Below, piece after piece: positions 25,550 to 34,692 of a DNA stretch of 64,000 nt. A program made the position numbers and the translations under genes. The notes under the pieces are model-generated. The model had not been told where the DNA came from. It made no database searches and saw nothing but the letters and a program-made list of their open reading frames with translations. Position 1 is the stretch's first letter. Each line of letters starts with the position of its first letter. The stretch is from Clostridium tepidiprofundi DSM 19306 (lineage in GTDB: Bacteria; Bacillota; Clostridia; Clostridiales; Clostridiaceae), in assembly GCF_001594005.1 (NCBI RefSeq), contig NZ_LTBA01000012.1, positions 1 to 64,000 of the forward strand, given 5' to 3'.

Positions 25550-26836
25550 ATGCGTCTAGAATTAGGTAAAATATTCATCAAAGATATTCAATTTGGTGAA
25601 GAAACAAAGATTGACAATGGTATTCTTTATGTAAACAAAGAAGAACTATTAAAAGAAGTAGGCGATGATGACAGACTTGCTAGTATTGATTTTGATATAG
25701 CAAGACCTGGCGAAGAAGTAAGAATAATTCCTGTTAAGGATGTTATTGAGCCAAGAGTAAAAGTTGAAGGAAAAGGGGGAATTTTCCCTGGGTTCATCAA
25801 TAAAGTTGACACTGTTGGTTCAGGAAGAACTCATGTTTTAAAAGGTGCTGCAGTAGTAACTACTGGTAAAATAGTAGGATTCCAAGAAGGTATAATTGAT
25901 ATGGCTGGAATTGGAGCAAAATATACTCCATTTTCTAAAACAAACAATTTAGTTGTAATTGCAGAACCAAAAGAAGGTATTAATCAACATCAGCATGAGG
26001 AAGCTGTTAGAATGTTAGGTTTCAAAACAGCAGCTTACTTAGGAAAAGCTGGTAAAAATATTGAGCCAGATGAAATCAAAACTTATGAAACATTACCACT
26101 TTTAGAGCAAATCAAACAATATCCTGAACTTCCTAAAGTTGTGTATGTTTACATGCTTCAGAGCCAAGGATTATTGCATGATACTTATGTTTATGGTGTT
26201 GATGCAAAGAAAATTGTTCCAACACTAATTTATCCAACAGAAGTATTTGATGGTGCTGTAGTTAGTGGTAACTGTGTATCTGCTTGTGATAAAAACCCAA
26301 CTTATGTACATTTAAATCATCCGATAATAGAAGAGCTTTATGAAAGACATGGAAAAGACTTTAACTTTGTTGGAGTTATATTAACTAACGAAAATGTTTA
26401 TTTAGCAGATAAAGAAAGATCATCAAACTGGGTAGCTAAACTAGTAGAATACTTAGGTGTAGATGCAGCTATAGTTTCTGAAGAAGGATTTGGTAATCCA
26501 GATGCTGACCTTGTTATGAATTGTAATAAGATAACTGATAAAGGAGTTAAAACAGTACTTCTTACAGATGAATATGCAGGTCAAGATGGAAGTTCTCAAA
26601 GTTTGGCAGACTCTACTCCAAAAGGAGATGCTGTTGTAACAAATGGTAATGCAAATGAAGTTGTTACATTACCTCCAATGAAGAGAGTCATTGGTCATCC
26701 AGATGCAGCAAATACAATTGCTGGTGGACATGATGGAAGCTTATTGGATGATGGTTCTATAAATGCAGAAATACAGGTAATAACGGGTGCGACTAGTGAA
26801 GTTGGATTCAATTACTTATCTGCAAAAGGATACTAA
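25550..26836 (+). CDS. grdE: Glycine reductase protein B, proprotein alpha/beta (GrdE)
   Basis: 428-residue precursor of the two small subunits of the glycine-specific protein B. In the family it is cleaved at an internal Cys, giving a carbonyl (pyruvoyl-type) N-terminus that binds glycine as a Schiff base. The cleavage region reads [16 protein letters not shown], placing the Cys at residue 242, the expected position. ATG at 25550 follows GGGAGGTGA; the 14 upstream in-frame codons precede that site. It lies 58 bp before grdA. Confidence 0.96.
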   Translation: MRLELGKIFIKDIQFGEETKIDNGILYVNKEELLKEVGDDDRLASIDFDIARPGEEVRIIPVKDVIEPRVKVEGKGGIFPGFINKVDTVGSGRTHVLKGAAVVTTGKIVGFQEGIIDMAGIGAKYTPFSKTNNLVVIAEPKEGINQHQHEEAVRMLGFKTAAYLGKAGKNIEPDEIKTYETLPLLEQIKQYPELPKVVYVYMLQSQGLLHDTYVYGVDAKKIVPTLIYPTEVFDGAVVSGNCVSACDKNPTYVHLNHPIIEELYERHGKDFNFVGVILTNENVYLADKERSSNWVAKLVEYLGVDAAIVSEEGFGNPDADLVMNCNKITDKGVKTVLLTDEYAGQDGSSQSLADSTPKGDAVVTNGNANEVVTLPPMKRVIGHPDAANTIAGGHDGSLLDDGSINAEIQVITGATSEVGFNYLSAKGY

Positions 26837-26894
26837 TTGGGATTCACAAACTAAAAATTTTATGATTATTAAAACGAGAAAGGAAGATGTAATA

Positions 26895-27365
26895 ATGTTA
26901 AAAGATAAAAAAGTTATTGCTATCGGCGATAGAGACGGTATACCTGGCCCAGCTATTGAGGCTTGTATTAAATCAGCAGGAGCAGAAGTAGTATTTGCTT
27001 CAACAGAATGCTTTGTCTGAACTGCTGCAGGAGCTATGGATCTGGAGATCCAACAAAGAGTTAAAGATTTAACTGAAAAATATGGAGCTGAAAATGTTAT
27101 AGTTGTAATTGGTGGTGCAGAAGCAGAAGCATCAGGATTATCTGCAGAGACTGTATGTGCAGGAGATCCAACTTTTGCAGGTCCTTTAGCAGGAGTTGCA
27201 TTAGGATTACCAGCATTCCATATGTTAGAACCAGAAATCAAAGACGCTTGTGATCCAGCTGTTTATGATGAGCAATGTGGAATGATGGAAATGGTTTTAG
27301 ATGTTGATGAAATCATTAATGAAGTTAAATCAGTAAGAGATGAATATGCAAAATACAGTCTATAA
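26895..27365 (+). CDS. grdA: Glycine reductase selenoprotein A (UGA at codon 42 = Sec)
   Basis: 156-residue selenoprotein that accepts the carboxymethyl group from protein B as a carboxymethyl-selenoether and passes it to protein C. The in-frame TGA at 27018-27020 lies in the conserved [14 protein letters not shown] context (Cys39, Sec42). Reading through restores the full GrdA protein to the stop at 27363, so this is not two genes. The true start is the ATG at 26895 ([15 protein letters not shown]) after AAAGGAAG. A SECIS-like hairpin follows the UGA. Confidence 0.97.
27037..27052 (+). promoter_or_regulatory. SECIS hairpin for GrdA
   Basis: TGGATC-TGGA-GATCCA, a 6-bp stem with a G-containing 4-nt loop, starting 17 nt after the UGA. 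The distance and size fit bacterial SECIS elements recognised by SelB. Confidence 0.7.
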
Positions 27366-27439
27366 TATCACTGTAAATTGATAAATATTTGACAAGACAG
27401 AAAATAAAATTAATACTCCATTGAAGGGGGGAAATTCAA

Positions 27440-28747
27440 TTGATTAAAGTAGTTCACTATATAAACCAATTTTATGCTGGAATTGGTGGAGAAGAAAAAG
27501 CAGATTTTAAACCAGAAGTAAGAGAAGGATTTGTTGGTCCTGGTATGGGATTAAACGGATTGCTAAAGAAAGAAGATATGGAAATTGTTGCTACAGTTAT
27601 TTGTGGTGACTCATATTTCGCAGAGAATACAGATGAAGCATTGGCTACTATAATTGAAATGATTAAAAAATACAGCCCTGATATCGTAATTGCTGGTCCA
27701 GCATTTAATGCAGGAAGATATGGTGTTGCGTGTGGAGCTGTATGTAAAGAGGTTAGTGAAAAACTTAGTATTCCTGTAATGACAGCTATGTATCCTGAAA
27801 ATCCAGGTGCAGATATGTATAAAAAATATGTATATGTTGTTGAAACTAGAAACAGTGCAGTTGGTATGAGAACAGCTTTACCTGCTATGGCAAAATTAGC
27901 TGCTAAAATAGCAAAGGGTGAAGAAATTGGAACTCCAGCTGAAGAAGGATATATACCAAGAGGCATTAGAAAGAATTTCTTTGCTGAAGAAAGAGGAGCA
28001 AAGAGAGCTGTTGATATGCTTGTTAAAAAATTAAGAGGAGAGGAATTTGTTACAGAATTCCCAATGCCTGATTTTGACAGAGTAGAACCATGTCCACCAA
28101 TTGTGGATATAACAAAAGCTAAAATAGCAATTGTTACTTCTGGTGGTATTGTTCCAAAAGGAAACCCAGATCATATAGAATCATCAAGTGCTTCAAAAAT
28201 AGGTAAATATGATATAGAAGGCATAATGGATTTAACTTCTGAAACTCATGAGACAGCTCATGGTGGTCATGATCCAGTATATGCCAATGAAGACCCAGAT
28301 AGAGTTATACCTGTTGATGTTCTTAGAGATTTAGAAAAGGAAGGCAAGATAGGTTCACTTCACAGATATTATTATTCAACAGTAGGTAATGGTACTGCTG
28401 TTGCGTCATCAAAAAAATATGGTGCATATGCTGCATCAGAATTAAAGGCTGATGGGGTAGATGCTGTTATATTAACTTCTACATGAGGAACTTGTACTCG
28501 TTGCGGAGCAACGTTAGTTAAAGAAATTGAAAGAGCAGGTATTCCTGTAGTTCATATGTGTACAATTACTCCAGTTTCATTAACTGTTGGAGCAAATAGA
28601 ATTGTACCTACAATTGCAATTCCTCATCCACTTGGTAATCCATCATTAAGCAAGGAAGATGAATATGTTTTAAGAAGAAAGCTAGTTGAAAAAGCTCTTA
28701 AAGCACTTCAAACTCCAGTTGATGGTCAGACAATTTTTGAAGATTAA
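27440..28747 (+). CDS. grdB: Glycine reductase protein B gamma subunit, selenoprotein (UGA at codon 349)
   Basis: 435-residue selenoprotein that, with the processed GrdE chains, forms the glycine-activating protein B. The in-frame TGA at 28484-28486 falls in LTST-U-GTCTRCGATLVKEI, a UxxCxxC motif with Sec349, Cys352 and Cys355. The same frame continues 87 codons with typical GrdB sequence (VVHMCTITPVSLTVGANRIVP). It starts with TTG at 27440 after AGGGGGGAAA. A SECIS-like hairpin follows the UGA. Standard gene finding would split it in two. Confidence 0.96.
28499..28513 (+). promoter_or_regulatory. SECIS hairpin for GrdB
   Basis: CGTTGC-GGA-GCAACG, a perfect 6-bp stem with a GGA loop, beginning 12 nt after the UGA. 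Confidence 0.7.
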
Positions 28748-28764
28748 TTAAAATTATGAATGTT

Positions 28765-28797
28765 AATATTGAGGGACAATTTGTTCCTCAATATTTT
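28765..28797 (+). terminator. Terminator-like hairpin after grdB
   Basis: AATATTGAGG pairs with CCTCAATATT across an internal partly paired segment, followed by TTTTC. Some read-through to grdCD is expected because they belong to the same enzyme. Confidence 0.65.
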
Positions 28798-28805
28798 CAA
28801 AATGT

Positions 28806-28960
28806 ACAGTACACAATGTGCACAAAATAAAATCTCCAATCACCAGTCGCCAATCGCTAAATCAGATTGTTATCTTGATGGATATTGGAGATTAGTCCCT
28901 GTTCCCTACAGCCTAATTTACAGCACGTTTGTTTGAGGGGTTGTACATATTGTGTACTGT
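28806..28960. repeat. 155-bp inverted-repeat-bounded insert between grdB and grdC
   Basis: ACAGTACACAATGTGCAC (28806-28823) and the complement of ACAGTACACAATATGTAC (28943-28960) form 18-bp ends with two mismatches. The interior 28849-28894 (GCCAATCGCTAAATCAGATT onward) matches 37081-37126. Non-coding. Confidence 0.7.
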
Positions 28961-28999
28961 ATAAAATATTAATAATAAATGAATGAGGAGGTAAACTAT

Positions 29000-30532
29000 A
29001 TGAGTTTTCCAGTAATTAAAAAAACAGCTTATGTATTAGTAAATACTCCAGATATGGTAATACATAATGGAACAACACAAATGGTTGAAAGAGCTACAAA
29101 TCCAGATTCAGAATATTTGAAAGAAATTAGAAGCAATTTAAAAAGCTATGAAGATGTTGTAGGATATGCGCCAAATCAAACTTATATTGGTAATATGACA
29201 CCAGATGAATTAGAAAATACACCAAAACCTTGGTACAATAAAAATGTTGAAGGTGCTAAAAGATTTGGTAAATTTGGTGAAATAATGCCTCAAGACGAAT
29301 TTTATGGTTTAATGCAAATAAGCGATGTTTTTGATTTAGTTTTACTTGAAAAATCATTTGCAGCTAGTGTAAAAGCTAAATTAATGGAGCATAAATTGTT
29401 CAAGGATAAAGCTGAGTCAATTAAAGAGGGCGAAGAGATAGACAAAATTAAAGATCTAGTAGAAAATAATGGTGCTGAAGGATTATATCAAGGAGATAAG
29501 TTAATTGGATGTGTAAGAAGAGCACATGAAGTAGATGAGAACTTATCAGCTGAATATATGCTTGAAAATTTAGCTGTTAAAGCATCAGGAGCATTAGCTT
29601 TAGCACATTTGTTAGATGGAGTAGATGTTCCTATTGATGAGATTGAATACATAATCGAGTGTTCAGAAGAAGCAGTTGGTGATATGAATCAAAGAGGTGG
29701 CGGAAATATTGCTAAATCTATCGGTGAAATAGTTGGATTAAAAGGTGCAACAGGAATCGATATGAGAGGATTTTGTGCAGGACCTTCTCATTCATTAGTT
29801 AATGCTGCTTCATTAGTTAAATCAGGTGTATTCAAAAATGTTGTGGTTGTCGGCGGAGGATGTACTGCAAAATTAGGAATGAATGGAAAATCACATTTAG
29901 CTAAGAATATGCCAATTATGGAAGATTGCTTAGGCGGATTTGCATTACTTATTTCACAGAACGATGGAGTTAATCCAGTAATAAGAACTGATATCGTTGG
30001 AAGACATACTATTGGTCATGGTGCATCACCACAAGCAGTACTTCAAGCGTTAGTTTTAGATCCACTTACAAGTGCAGATTTAAAGATTACAGATATAAAT
30101 AAATTTTCTCCAGAAATGCAAACTTCAGAAATTACTGAGCCTGCAGGAGCTGGTGATGTTCCAACTCAAAACTTTAAAATGATTGGTGCTCTTGCTGTTA
30201 AAAGCAAACAATTAGAAAGAAAAGAATTACCATCATTTGTAAAAGAACATGGTTGGCCAGGATTTGCACCAACTCAGGGGCATATTCCATCTGGAGTTCC
30301 AATATGTGGTCATGGTAGGGATGCAATATTGGAAGGTAAATTAGAAAACTTTATGATAATAGGTAAAGGAAGTTTATTCTTAGGAAGAATGACTAATTTA
30401 TTTGATGGTATATCTGTTATAGTTGAAAAGAATACAGGAGTAGTTGAAGAAGGCGGTATTAATAAAGAAGAAGTTAAATCTATGGTTGCAGATGCAATGA
30501 AAGATTTTGCTAAGTTCTTAATGCAAGAATAA
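29000..30532 (+). CDS. grdC: Glycine reductase protein C, beta subunit
   Basis: 510 residues. Protein C releases acetyl phosphate from the carboxymethyl-selenoether of GrdA. The protein has the thiolase/FabH-like region expected of GrdC (GDMNQRGGGNIAKSIGEIVGLKGATGIDMRGFCAGPSHSLV, with a central Cys) and ends with an amphipathic helix. ATG at 29000 follows GAGGAGG; the in-frame ATG at 28979 lies before that site. grdD begins 26 bp after the stop. Confidence 0.96.
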   Translation: MSFPVIKKTAYVLVNTPDMVIHNGTTQMVERATNPDSEYLKEIRSNLKSYEDVVGYAPNQTYIGNMTPDELENTPKPWYNKNVEGAKRFGKFGEIMPQDEFYGLMQISDVFDLVLLEKSFAASVKAKLMEHKLFKDKAESIKEGEEIDKIKDLVENNGAEGLYQGDKLIGCVRRAHEVDENLSAEYMLENLAVKASGALALAHLLDGVDVPIDEIEYIIECSEEAVGDMNQRGGGNIAKSIGEIVGLKGATGIDMRGFCAGPSHSLVNAASLVKSGVFKNVVVVGGGCTAKLGMNGKSHLAKNMPIMEDCLGGFALLISQNDGVNPVIRTDIVGRHTIGHGASPQAVLQALVLDPLTSADLKITDINKFSPEMQTSEITEPAGAGDVPTQNFKMIGALAVKSKQLERKELPSFVKEHGWPGFAPTQGHIPSGVPICGHGRDAILEGKLENFMIIGKGSLFLGRMTNLFDGISVIVEKNTGVVEEGGINKEEVKSMVADAMKDFAKFLMQE

Positions 30533-30558
30533 TTCTTACAGAAAAAGAGGTGAGATTA

Positions 30559-31722
30559 ATGAGCCAAGAAGCTGCAAAAAAGATGATTGCAGAAGTTTTT
30601 AGTGAAATAGCAGATGGTGTAAAAAGTGGAAGTTTCAGTAAAAAAGTCAGAATAGGATTAACTATTTTGGGTTCTGAACACGGAATAGATGAAATGATAA
30701 AAGCAGCTGAAATTGCAAAAAGCAAGTATAATGATTTTGAAATAGTTTTGATAGGGTCTAAAGTTGATTGTGATTTCGAATTAGTAGAAGTAGAAAATGC
30801 AGAAGAAGGACATAAAAAAATGGTTGAAATGTTGGAATCAGGTGAATTAGATGGGTGTGTAACTCAACACTTTGATTTCCCAATAGGTGTTTCAACTGTT
30901 GGAAAAGTTGTAACTCCAGGAAAAGGTAGAGATATGATAATTTCGACAACTACAGGAACAACTTCAACTAATAGAGTAGAAGGTATGGTTATTAATGCTA
31001 TATCAGGATTAGCTACAGCAAAGGCAATGGGAATTAAGAACCCTAAGTTGGGAATATTAAATATTGAAGGTGCTAGACAGACTGAGAGAATACTAAAAGA
31101 AATACAAGCTAATGGGTATGAGTTTGAATTTTCAAATTCACTAAGAGCTGATGGTGGAGCTGTAATGAGAGGTAATGATTTGCTTGCAGGTACACCAGAT
31201 GTTATGGTGTGCGATTCGTTAACAGGAAATTTATTGATTAAGATGTTTTCATCATTTACAACAGGTGGAGGATATGAAACTGTTGGTGCTGGATATGGTC
31301 CTGGTATTGGTGAGAATTATGATAAACTTGTAAATATTGTTTCAAGAGCATCAGGTGCACCGTTGATTGCTGAAGCATTAAGATATTGTGCAACATGTGC
31401 AAAGAACAAGGTGTTATGTGTTGCAAATGAAGAATTTAAGAAGGCAAATAAGGCAGGACTAAAGGATGCTATAAATAAAGTTATTAAGAAATCACAAAAC
31501 ACTCAAGAGGATGAAGAAGTTAAAATGCCAGCTAAAAAGGTAGTTACATTTGCTATTCCTGGTATAGATATTTTAGAGCTAGAAAATGCTTGTAAAGTAT
31601 TGTGGAAGGCTGGAATTTATTCTGAAAGCGGAATGGGATGTACTGGTCCAATAATTCTTGTTAATGAAGAAGAAGGAGAATCTGCATTAGATGTTTTAAG
31701 AAAAGCAGATTATATTGAGTAG
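30559..31722 (+). CDS. grdD: Glycine reductase protein C, alpha subunit
   Basis: 387-residue partner of GrdC with a PlsX-like fold. Cysteines characteristic of the family are in ELDGCVTQHFDFP (about residue 98) and SGMGCTGPIIL near the C-terminus, the latter proposed in the family to carry the acetyl thioester. ATG at 30559 follows AAGAGGTGA; the GTG at 30550 is inside that site. Last gene of the operon; an inverted repeat follows. Confidence 0.96.
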   Translation: MSQEAAKKMIAEVFSEIADGVKSGSFSKKVRIGLTILGSEHGIDEMIKAAEIAKSKYNDFEIVLIGSKVDCDFELVEVENAEEGHKKMVEMLESGELDGCVTQHFDFPIGVSTVGKVVTPGKGRDMIISTTTGTTSTNRVEGMVINAISGLATAKAMGIKNPKLGILNIEGARQTERILKEIQANGYEFEFSNSLRADGGAVMRGNDLLAGTPDVMVCDSLTGNLLIKMFSSFTTGGGYETVGAGYGPGIGENYDKLVNIVSRASGAPLIAEALRYCATCAKNKVLCVANEEFKKANKAGLKDAINKVIKKSQNTQEDEEVKMPAKKVVTFAIPGIDILELENACKVLWKAGIYSESGMGCTGPIILVNEEEGESALDVLRKADYIE

Positions 31723-31756
31723 TCAATGATGAAATAAAAACATATTTTACAGAAAT

Positions 31757-31793
31757 ATGCAGAATGAAATAAAAAATTGATTTCATTCTGCAT
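31757..31793 (+). terminator. Hairpin ending the grd operon
   Basis: ATGCAGAATGAAAT pairs perfectly with ATTTCATTCTGCAT (14 bp). No strong T run follows, so termination efficiency is uncertain. Confidence 0.6.
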
Positions 31794-31796
31794 TAT

Positions 31797-31908
31797 TTAC
31801 ATAAATTAAAGTATTTATCGTATAATAATATTTAGAAATGTTTTATATATTCTTCACAAAAAAGAAGGAATTAATGATTATTTGTAGAATACATATATTC
31901 TAGCAAAT
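31797..31908 (+). promoter_or_regulatory. Promoter region and leader hairpin of the BMP lipoprotein gene
   Basis: TTACAT (31797) and TATAAT (31821-31826) are 18 bp apart. A bulged 12-bp hairpin, TATTTGTAGAAT with ATTCTAGCAAATA, lies near 31877-31908 just before the ribosome site. I do not recognise a purine riboswitch here. Confidence 0.45.
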
Positions 31909-31939
31909 AAACATAATGAAATTAGTAGGAGGGAAAAGG

Positions 31940-33013
31940 ATGAATATCAAAAAGATTACTGCATTGCTTGCGTCTGTAGCTATGGTAGCTACAATGTTTG
32001 TTGGTTGTGGAACAACTGCGAATAAGTCTTCAGGTGGGAAAACTTCTAATATCAAAGTAGGACTTTCAACTGATGAAGGTGGTTTAAATGATAAATCATT
32101 TAACCAATCAGCTGATAAAGGTTTAAAGAAAGCTGTTAAAGATTTTGGAATTCAATATACTCCTATTGAATCTACAAGTAAAGAGGATTATATGACAAAT
32201 CTTGGAGGACTTGTTGATAATGGTTCAGATTTAGTAGTTGGTGTAGGATACCAAATGCAAAAGGCATTGGAAGCTGTTGCTAAGAAAAACCCTGATACAA
32301 AATTTGTAATAGTTGATTCTGTTGTTGATTTACCAAATGTACAGTCTTATACATTTAAGCAAAATGAAGGTTCATTTTTAATGGGTGTTATTGCGGGTAA
32401 AATGACTAAAACTAATAAAGTAGGATTTATTGGTGGTAAAGATCTTCCTTTAATCAATAATTTTGAAGCTGGATTTGTAGCTGGTGTTATGGCTGTTAAC
32501 CCTGAAGCTGGTAAGCTATTAGTAAGCAGAAAAACTGTAAAATATGCTGATAGTTTTGGTGATGTAAACAAAGGGTACGAGATTGCTAAGGCTCTTTATG
32601 GTGATGGTTGCGATATTATTTATCATGCAGCTGGTGGTGTAGGATTAGGATTATTCTCAGCTACAAAAGAGTTGAGAAATAATGGTAAAAATGTTTGGGC
32701 TATAGGTGTTGATATGGACCAGGCAGTTACTACAGACTATGGTGATTATTTATTATCTAGTATGGTAAAGAGAGTTGATACTGCTACTTATGAAGCGGCT
32801 AAAGAAATGGTTGATGGTACTTTCAAAGGAGGAAAAGCTATAAGCTTAGGATTAAAAGAAAAAGGTGTTGATATAGCTCCTTCTACTTCAAAGCACACTC
32901 CAAAGGATGTTTTGGATTTAGTTGAAAAATACAGAAAAGCTATTGTTGATGGTAAATTCCAAGTTCCAGCTAATCTGGAAGAGCTTAAAAAATTCACACC
33001 TCCACAAATCTAA
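31940..33013 (+). CDS. BMP family ABC transporter substrate-binding lipoprotein
   Basis: 357-residue lipoprotein of the Med/TmpC/PnrA family that binds purine or other nucleosides outside the membrane. The signal peptide ends at a lipobox (MFVGCGTT) with the lipidated Cys near residue 23. The BMP domain begins KVGLSTDEGGLNDKSFNQSADKGL and includes ESTSKEDYMTNL and IIYHAAGGVGLGLF. ATG at 31940 follows GTAGGAGGG. It is followed by a terminator and then the ATPase and two permeases of the importer, the usual BMP order. Confidence 0.93.
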   Translation: MNIKKITALLASVAMVATMFVGCGTTANKSSGGKTSNIKVGLSTDEGGLNDKSFNQSADKGLKKAVKDFGIQYTPIESTSKEDYMTNLGGLVDNGSDLVVGVGYQMQKALEAVAKKNPDTKFVIVDSVVDLPNVQSYTFKQNEGSFLMGVIAGKMTKTNKVGFIGGKDLPLINNFEAGFVAGVMAVNPEAGKLLVSRKTVKYADSFGDVNKGYEIAKALYGDGCDIIYHAAGGVGLGLFSATKELRNNGKNVWAIGVDMDQAVTTDYGDYLLSSMVKRVDTATYEAAKEMVDGTFKGGKAISLGLKEKGVDIAPSTSKHTPKDVLDLVEKYRKAIVDGKFQVPANLEELKKFTPPQI

Positions 33014-33053
33014 TATTGCATAAAATTACTAGCTATTAGATTAAAATTTATAA

Positions 33054-33082
33054 TTGTCTTAATTTTGATTAAATAGTATAAT
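33054..33082 (+). promoter_or_regulatory. Internal promoter before the ABC ATPase gene
   Basis: TTGTCT (33054-33059) and TATAAT (33077-33082) with 17-bp spacing, immediately upstream of the intercistronic terminator. Confidence 0.5.
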
Positions 33083-33112
33083 AAAAGCTAGATGTTTTCA
33101 TCTAGCTTTTTC
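33083..33112 (+). terminator. Intercistronic terminator between binding protein and ATPase
   Basis: AAAAGCTAGATG pairs perfectly with CATCTAGCTTTT around a TTTT loop, then more Ts. Partial termination here would keep the binding protein in excess over the membrane components. Confidence 0.85.
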
Positions 33113-33150
33113 TTGCGATTAGCAAAAATGACTTGTAAGGAGGAAAGTAA

Positions 33151-34692
33151 ATGGAAAAGGTTATAGAGATGAAAGGTATAACCAAGATTTTTCCGGGTAC
33201 AATAGCCAATGATAATGTGGACTTTGAGCTTTTAAAGGGCGAAACACATGTTTTGCTTGGAGAGAATGGTGCTGGAAAAACAACACTTATGAATGTGTTA
33301 TATGGTTTATATCAACCGGAAAAAGGAAAAATATTTGTTAAAGGTAGAGAAGTTAAAATAACTAATCCAAATGAAGCTATAAAATTAGGTATAGGAATGG
33401 TTCACCAACATTTTATGCTTGTTCATAATTTTACTGTAACTGAAAATATTGTTTTGGGTACTGAGCCTAGAAAAGGACTTAAGCTAGATATAGCAAAAGC
33501 AAGAAAAGATGTAAAAGATATTGCGGATAAGTATGGATTTAATGTAGATCCTGATGCATTGATAGAGGATATTTCAGTAGGACAACAACAAAGAGTTGAA
33601 ATATTGAAAGCTCTATATAGAGGTGCGGAAATATTGATATTAGATGAACCTACTGCAGTATTAACACCACAAGAGATTGAGGAATTGGGACAAATAATTA
33701 AGAATTTAGAGTCGGAAGGTAAATCTGTAATACTTATTACTCATAAATTAAAGGAAGTTATGAGTATGAGTGATAGGGTAACCATAATTAGAAGAGGAAA
33801 AGTTACAGGGTCTGTTAAAACAAGGGATACAAATATTGATGAATTAGCAGAGTTAATGGTTGGACGTAAAGTAAATCTTGTTGTAGAAAAGAAAGAAGCT
33901 AATATAAGAGGAGAAATTCTAAGAATTGAAAATTTAACAGCAACTGATCACAGAGGTATTAAAGCGGTAGATGATTTAAGTTTAACTGTTAATGGGGGAG
34001 AAATACTAGGAATTGCTGGTGTTGATGGAAATGGTCAAACTGAGTTAATAGAAGTATTGACTGGCCTCAGAAAGGCTAAAAATGGTAAAATAACTTTGAA
34101 TGGAAAGGATATTTATGCTAAAACGCCAAGAGAGGTTATTGATTCTGGAATTGGACATATTCCTGAGGATAGACACAAAAGAGGATTGGTTTTAAAATAT
34201 TCACTTTATGAAAATTCTATTCTTGGTCGTCATCATAAGGAGCCATTCAACAAAAAAGGGGTTATAGACTACAAGACTGTAAAAGAATACTGTAACCACA
34301 TTATTGAGGAATTTGATGTTAGAACTCCAAATGCAGATGTATCGGCAGCGTCATTATCAGGAGGAAATCAGCAAAAGCTTATTGCTGCGAGGGAGATAAT
34401 GAAGGATCCCGCTTTAATAATTGCGGCACAACCGACTAGAGGATTGGATGTAGGTGCTATTGAGTATATTCATAAAAGATTAGTTCAAGAAAGAGACAAA
34501 GGAAAAGCTGTTCTTTTGGTTTCATTGGAATTGGATGAAGTACTTGCATTATCTGATAGAATAGCAGTTATGTATGATGGAAAAATCGTGGGAGTTTTGG
34601 ATAGAAAAGATGCAAATGAGCAAAAATTAGGAATATTGATGGCAGGTGGAACCCTCGATGAAATAGAGGAAGGAGCTGAAGGAATTGAGTAG
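33151..34692 (+). CDS. Nucleoside-type ABC transporter, duplicated ATP-binding protein
   Basis: 513 residues with two ABC domains, as in sugar/nucleoside importers (YufO/NupA, RbsA type). The first has Walker A GENGAGKTT, signature SVGQQQRVEILKAL and Walker B ILILDEPTAVLT. The second has a degenerate Walker A (GVDGNGQTE) and signature LSGGNQQKLIAAREI. It energises uptake of the ligand bound by the preceding lipoprotein. AAGGAGGAAAG precedes the ATG; the permease gene overlaps its end by 8 bp. Confidence 0.95.
   Translation: MEKVIEMKGITKIFPGTIANDNVDFELLKGETHVLLGENGAGKTTLMNVLYGLYQPEKGKIFVKGREVKITNPNEAIKLGIGMVHQHFMLVHNFTVTENIVLGTEPRKGLKLDIAKARKDVKDIADKYGFNVDPDALIEDISVGQQQRVEILKALYRGAEILILDEPTAVLTPQEIEELGQIIKNLESEGKSVILITHKLKEVMSMSDRVTIIRRGKVTGSVKTRDTNIDELAELMVGRKVNLVVEKKEANIRGEILRIENLTATDHRGIKAVDDLSLTVNGGEILGIAGVDGNGQTELIEVLTGLRKAKNGKITLNGKDIYAKTPREVIDSGIGHIPEDRHKRGLVLKYSLYENSILGRHHKEPFNKKGVIDYKTVKEYCNHIIEEFDVRTPNADVSAASLSGGNQQKLIAAREIMKDPALIIAAQPTRGLDVGAIEYIHKRLVQERDKGKAVLLVSLELDEVLALSDRIAVMYDGKIVGVLDRKDANEQKLGILMAGGTLDEIEEGAEGIE

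Noticed and set aside
26787-27365. Two separate small genes or a nonsense-mutated grdA
   Set aside because: The interrupting TGA lies exactly at the conserved Sec position, both halves are GrdA, and a SECIS-like hairpin follows.
28484-28747. grdB truncated by a stop with an orphan 63-codon ORF after it
   Set aside because: Same frame, UxxCxxC context and correct total length (435 residues) show selenocysteine read-through.
31797-31939. Purine riboswitch before the nucleoside-type importer
   Set aside because: The three-way-junction consensus of the purine class is absent; only a simple bulged hairpin is seen.
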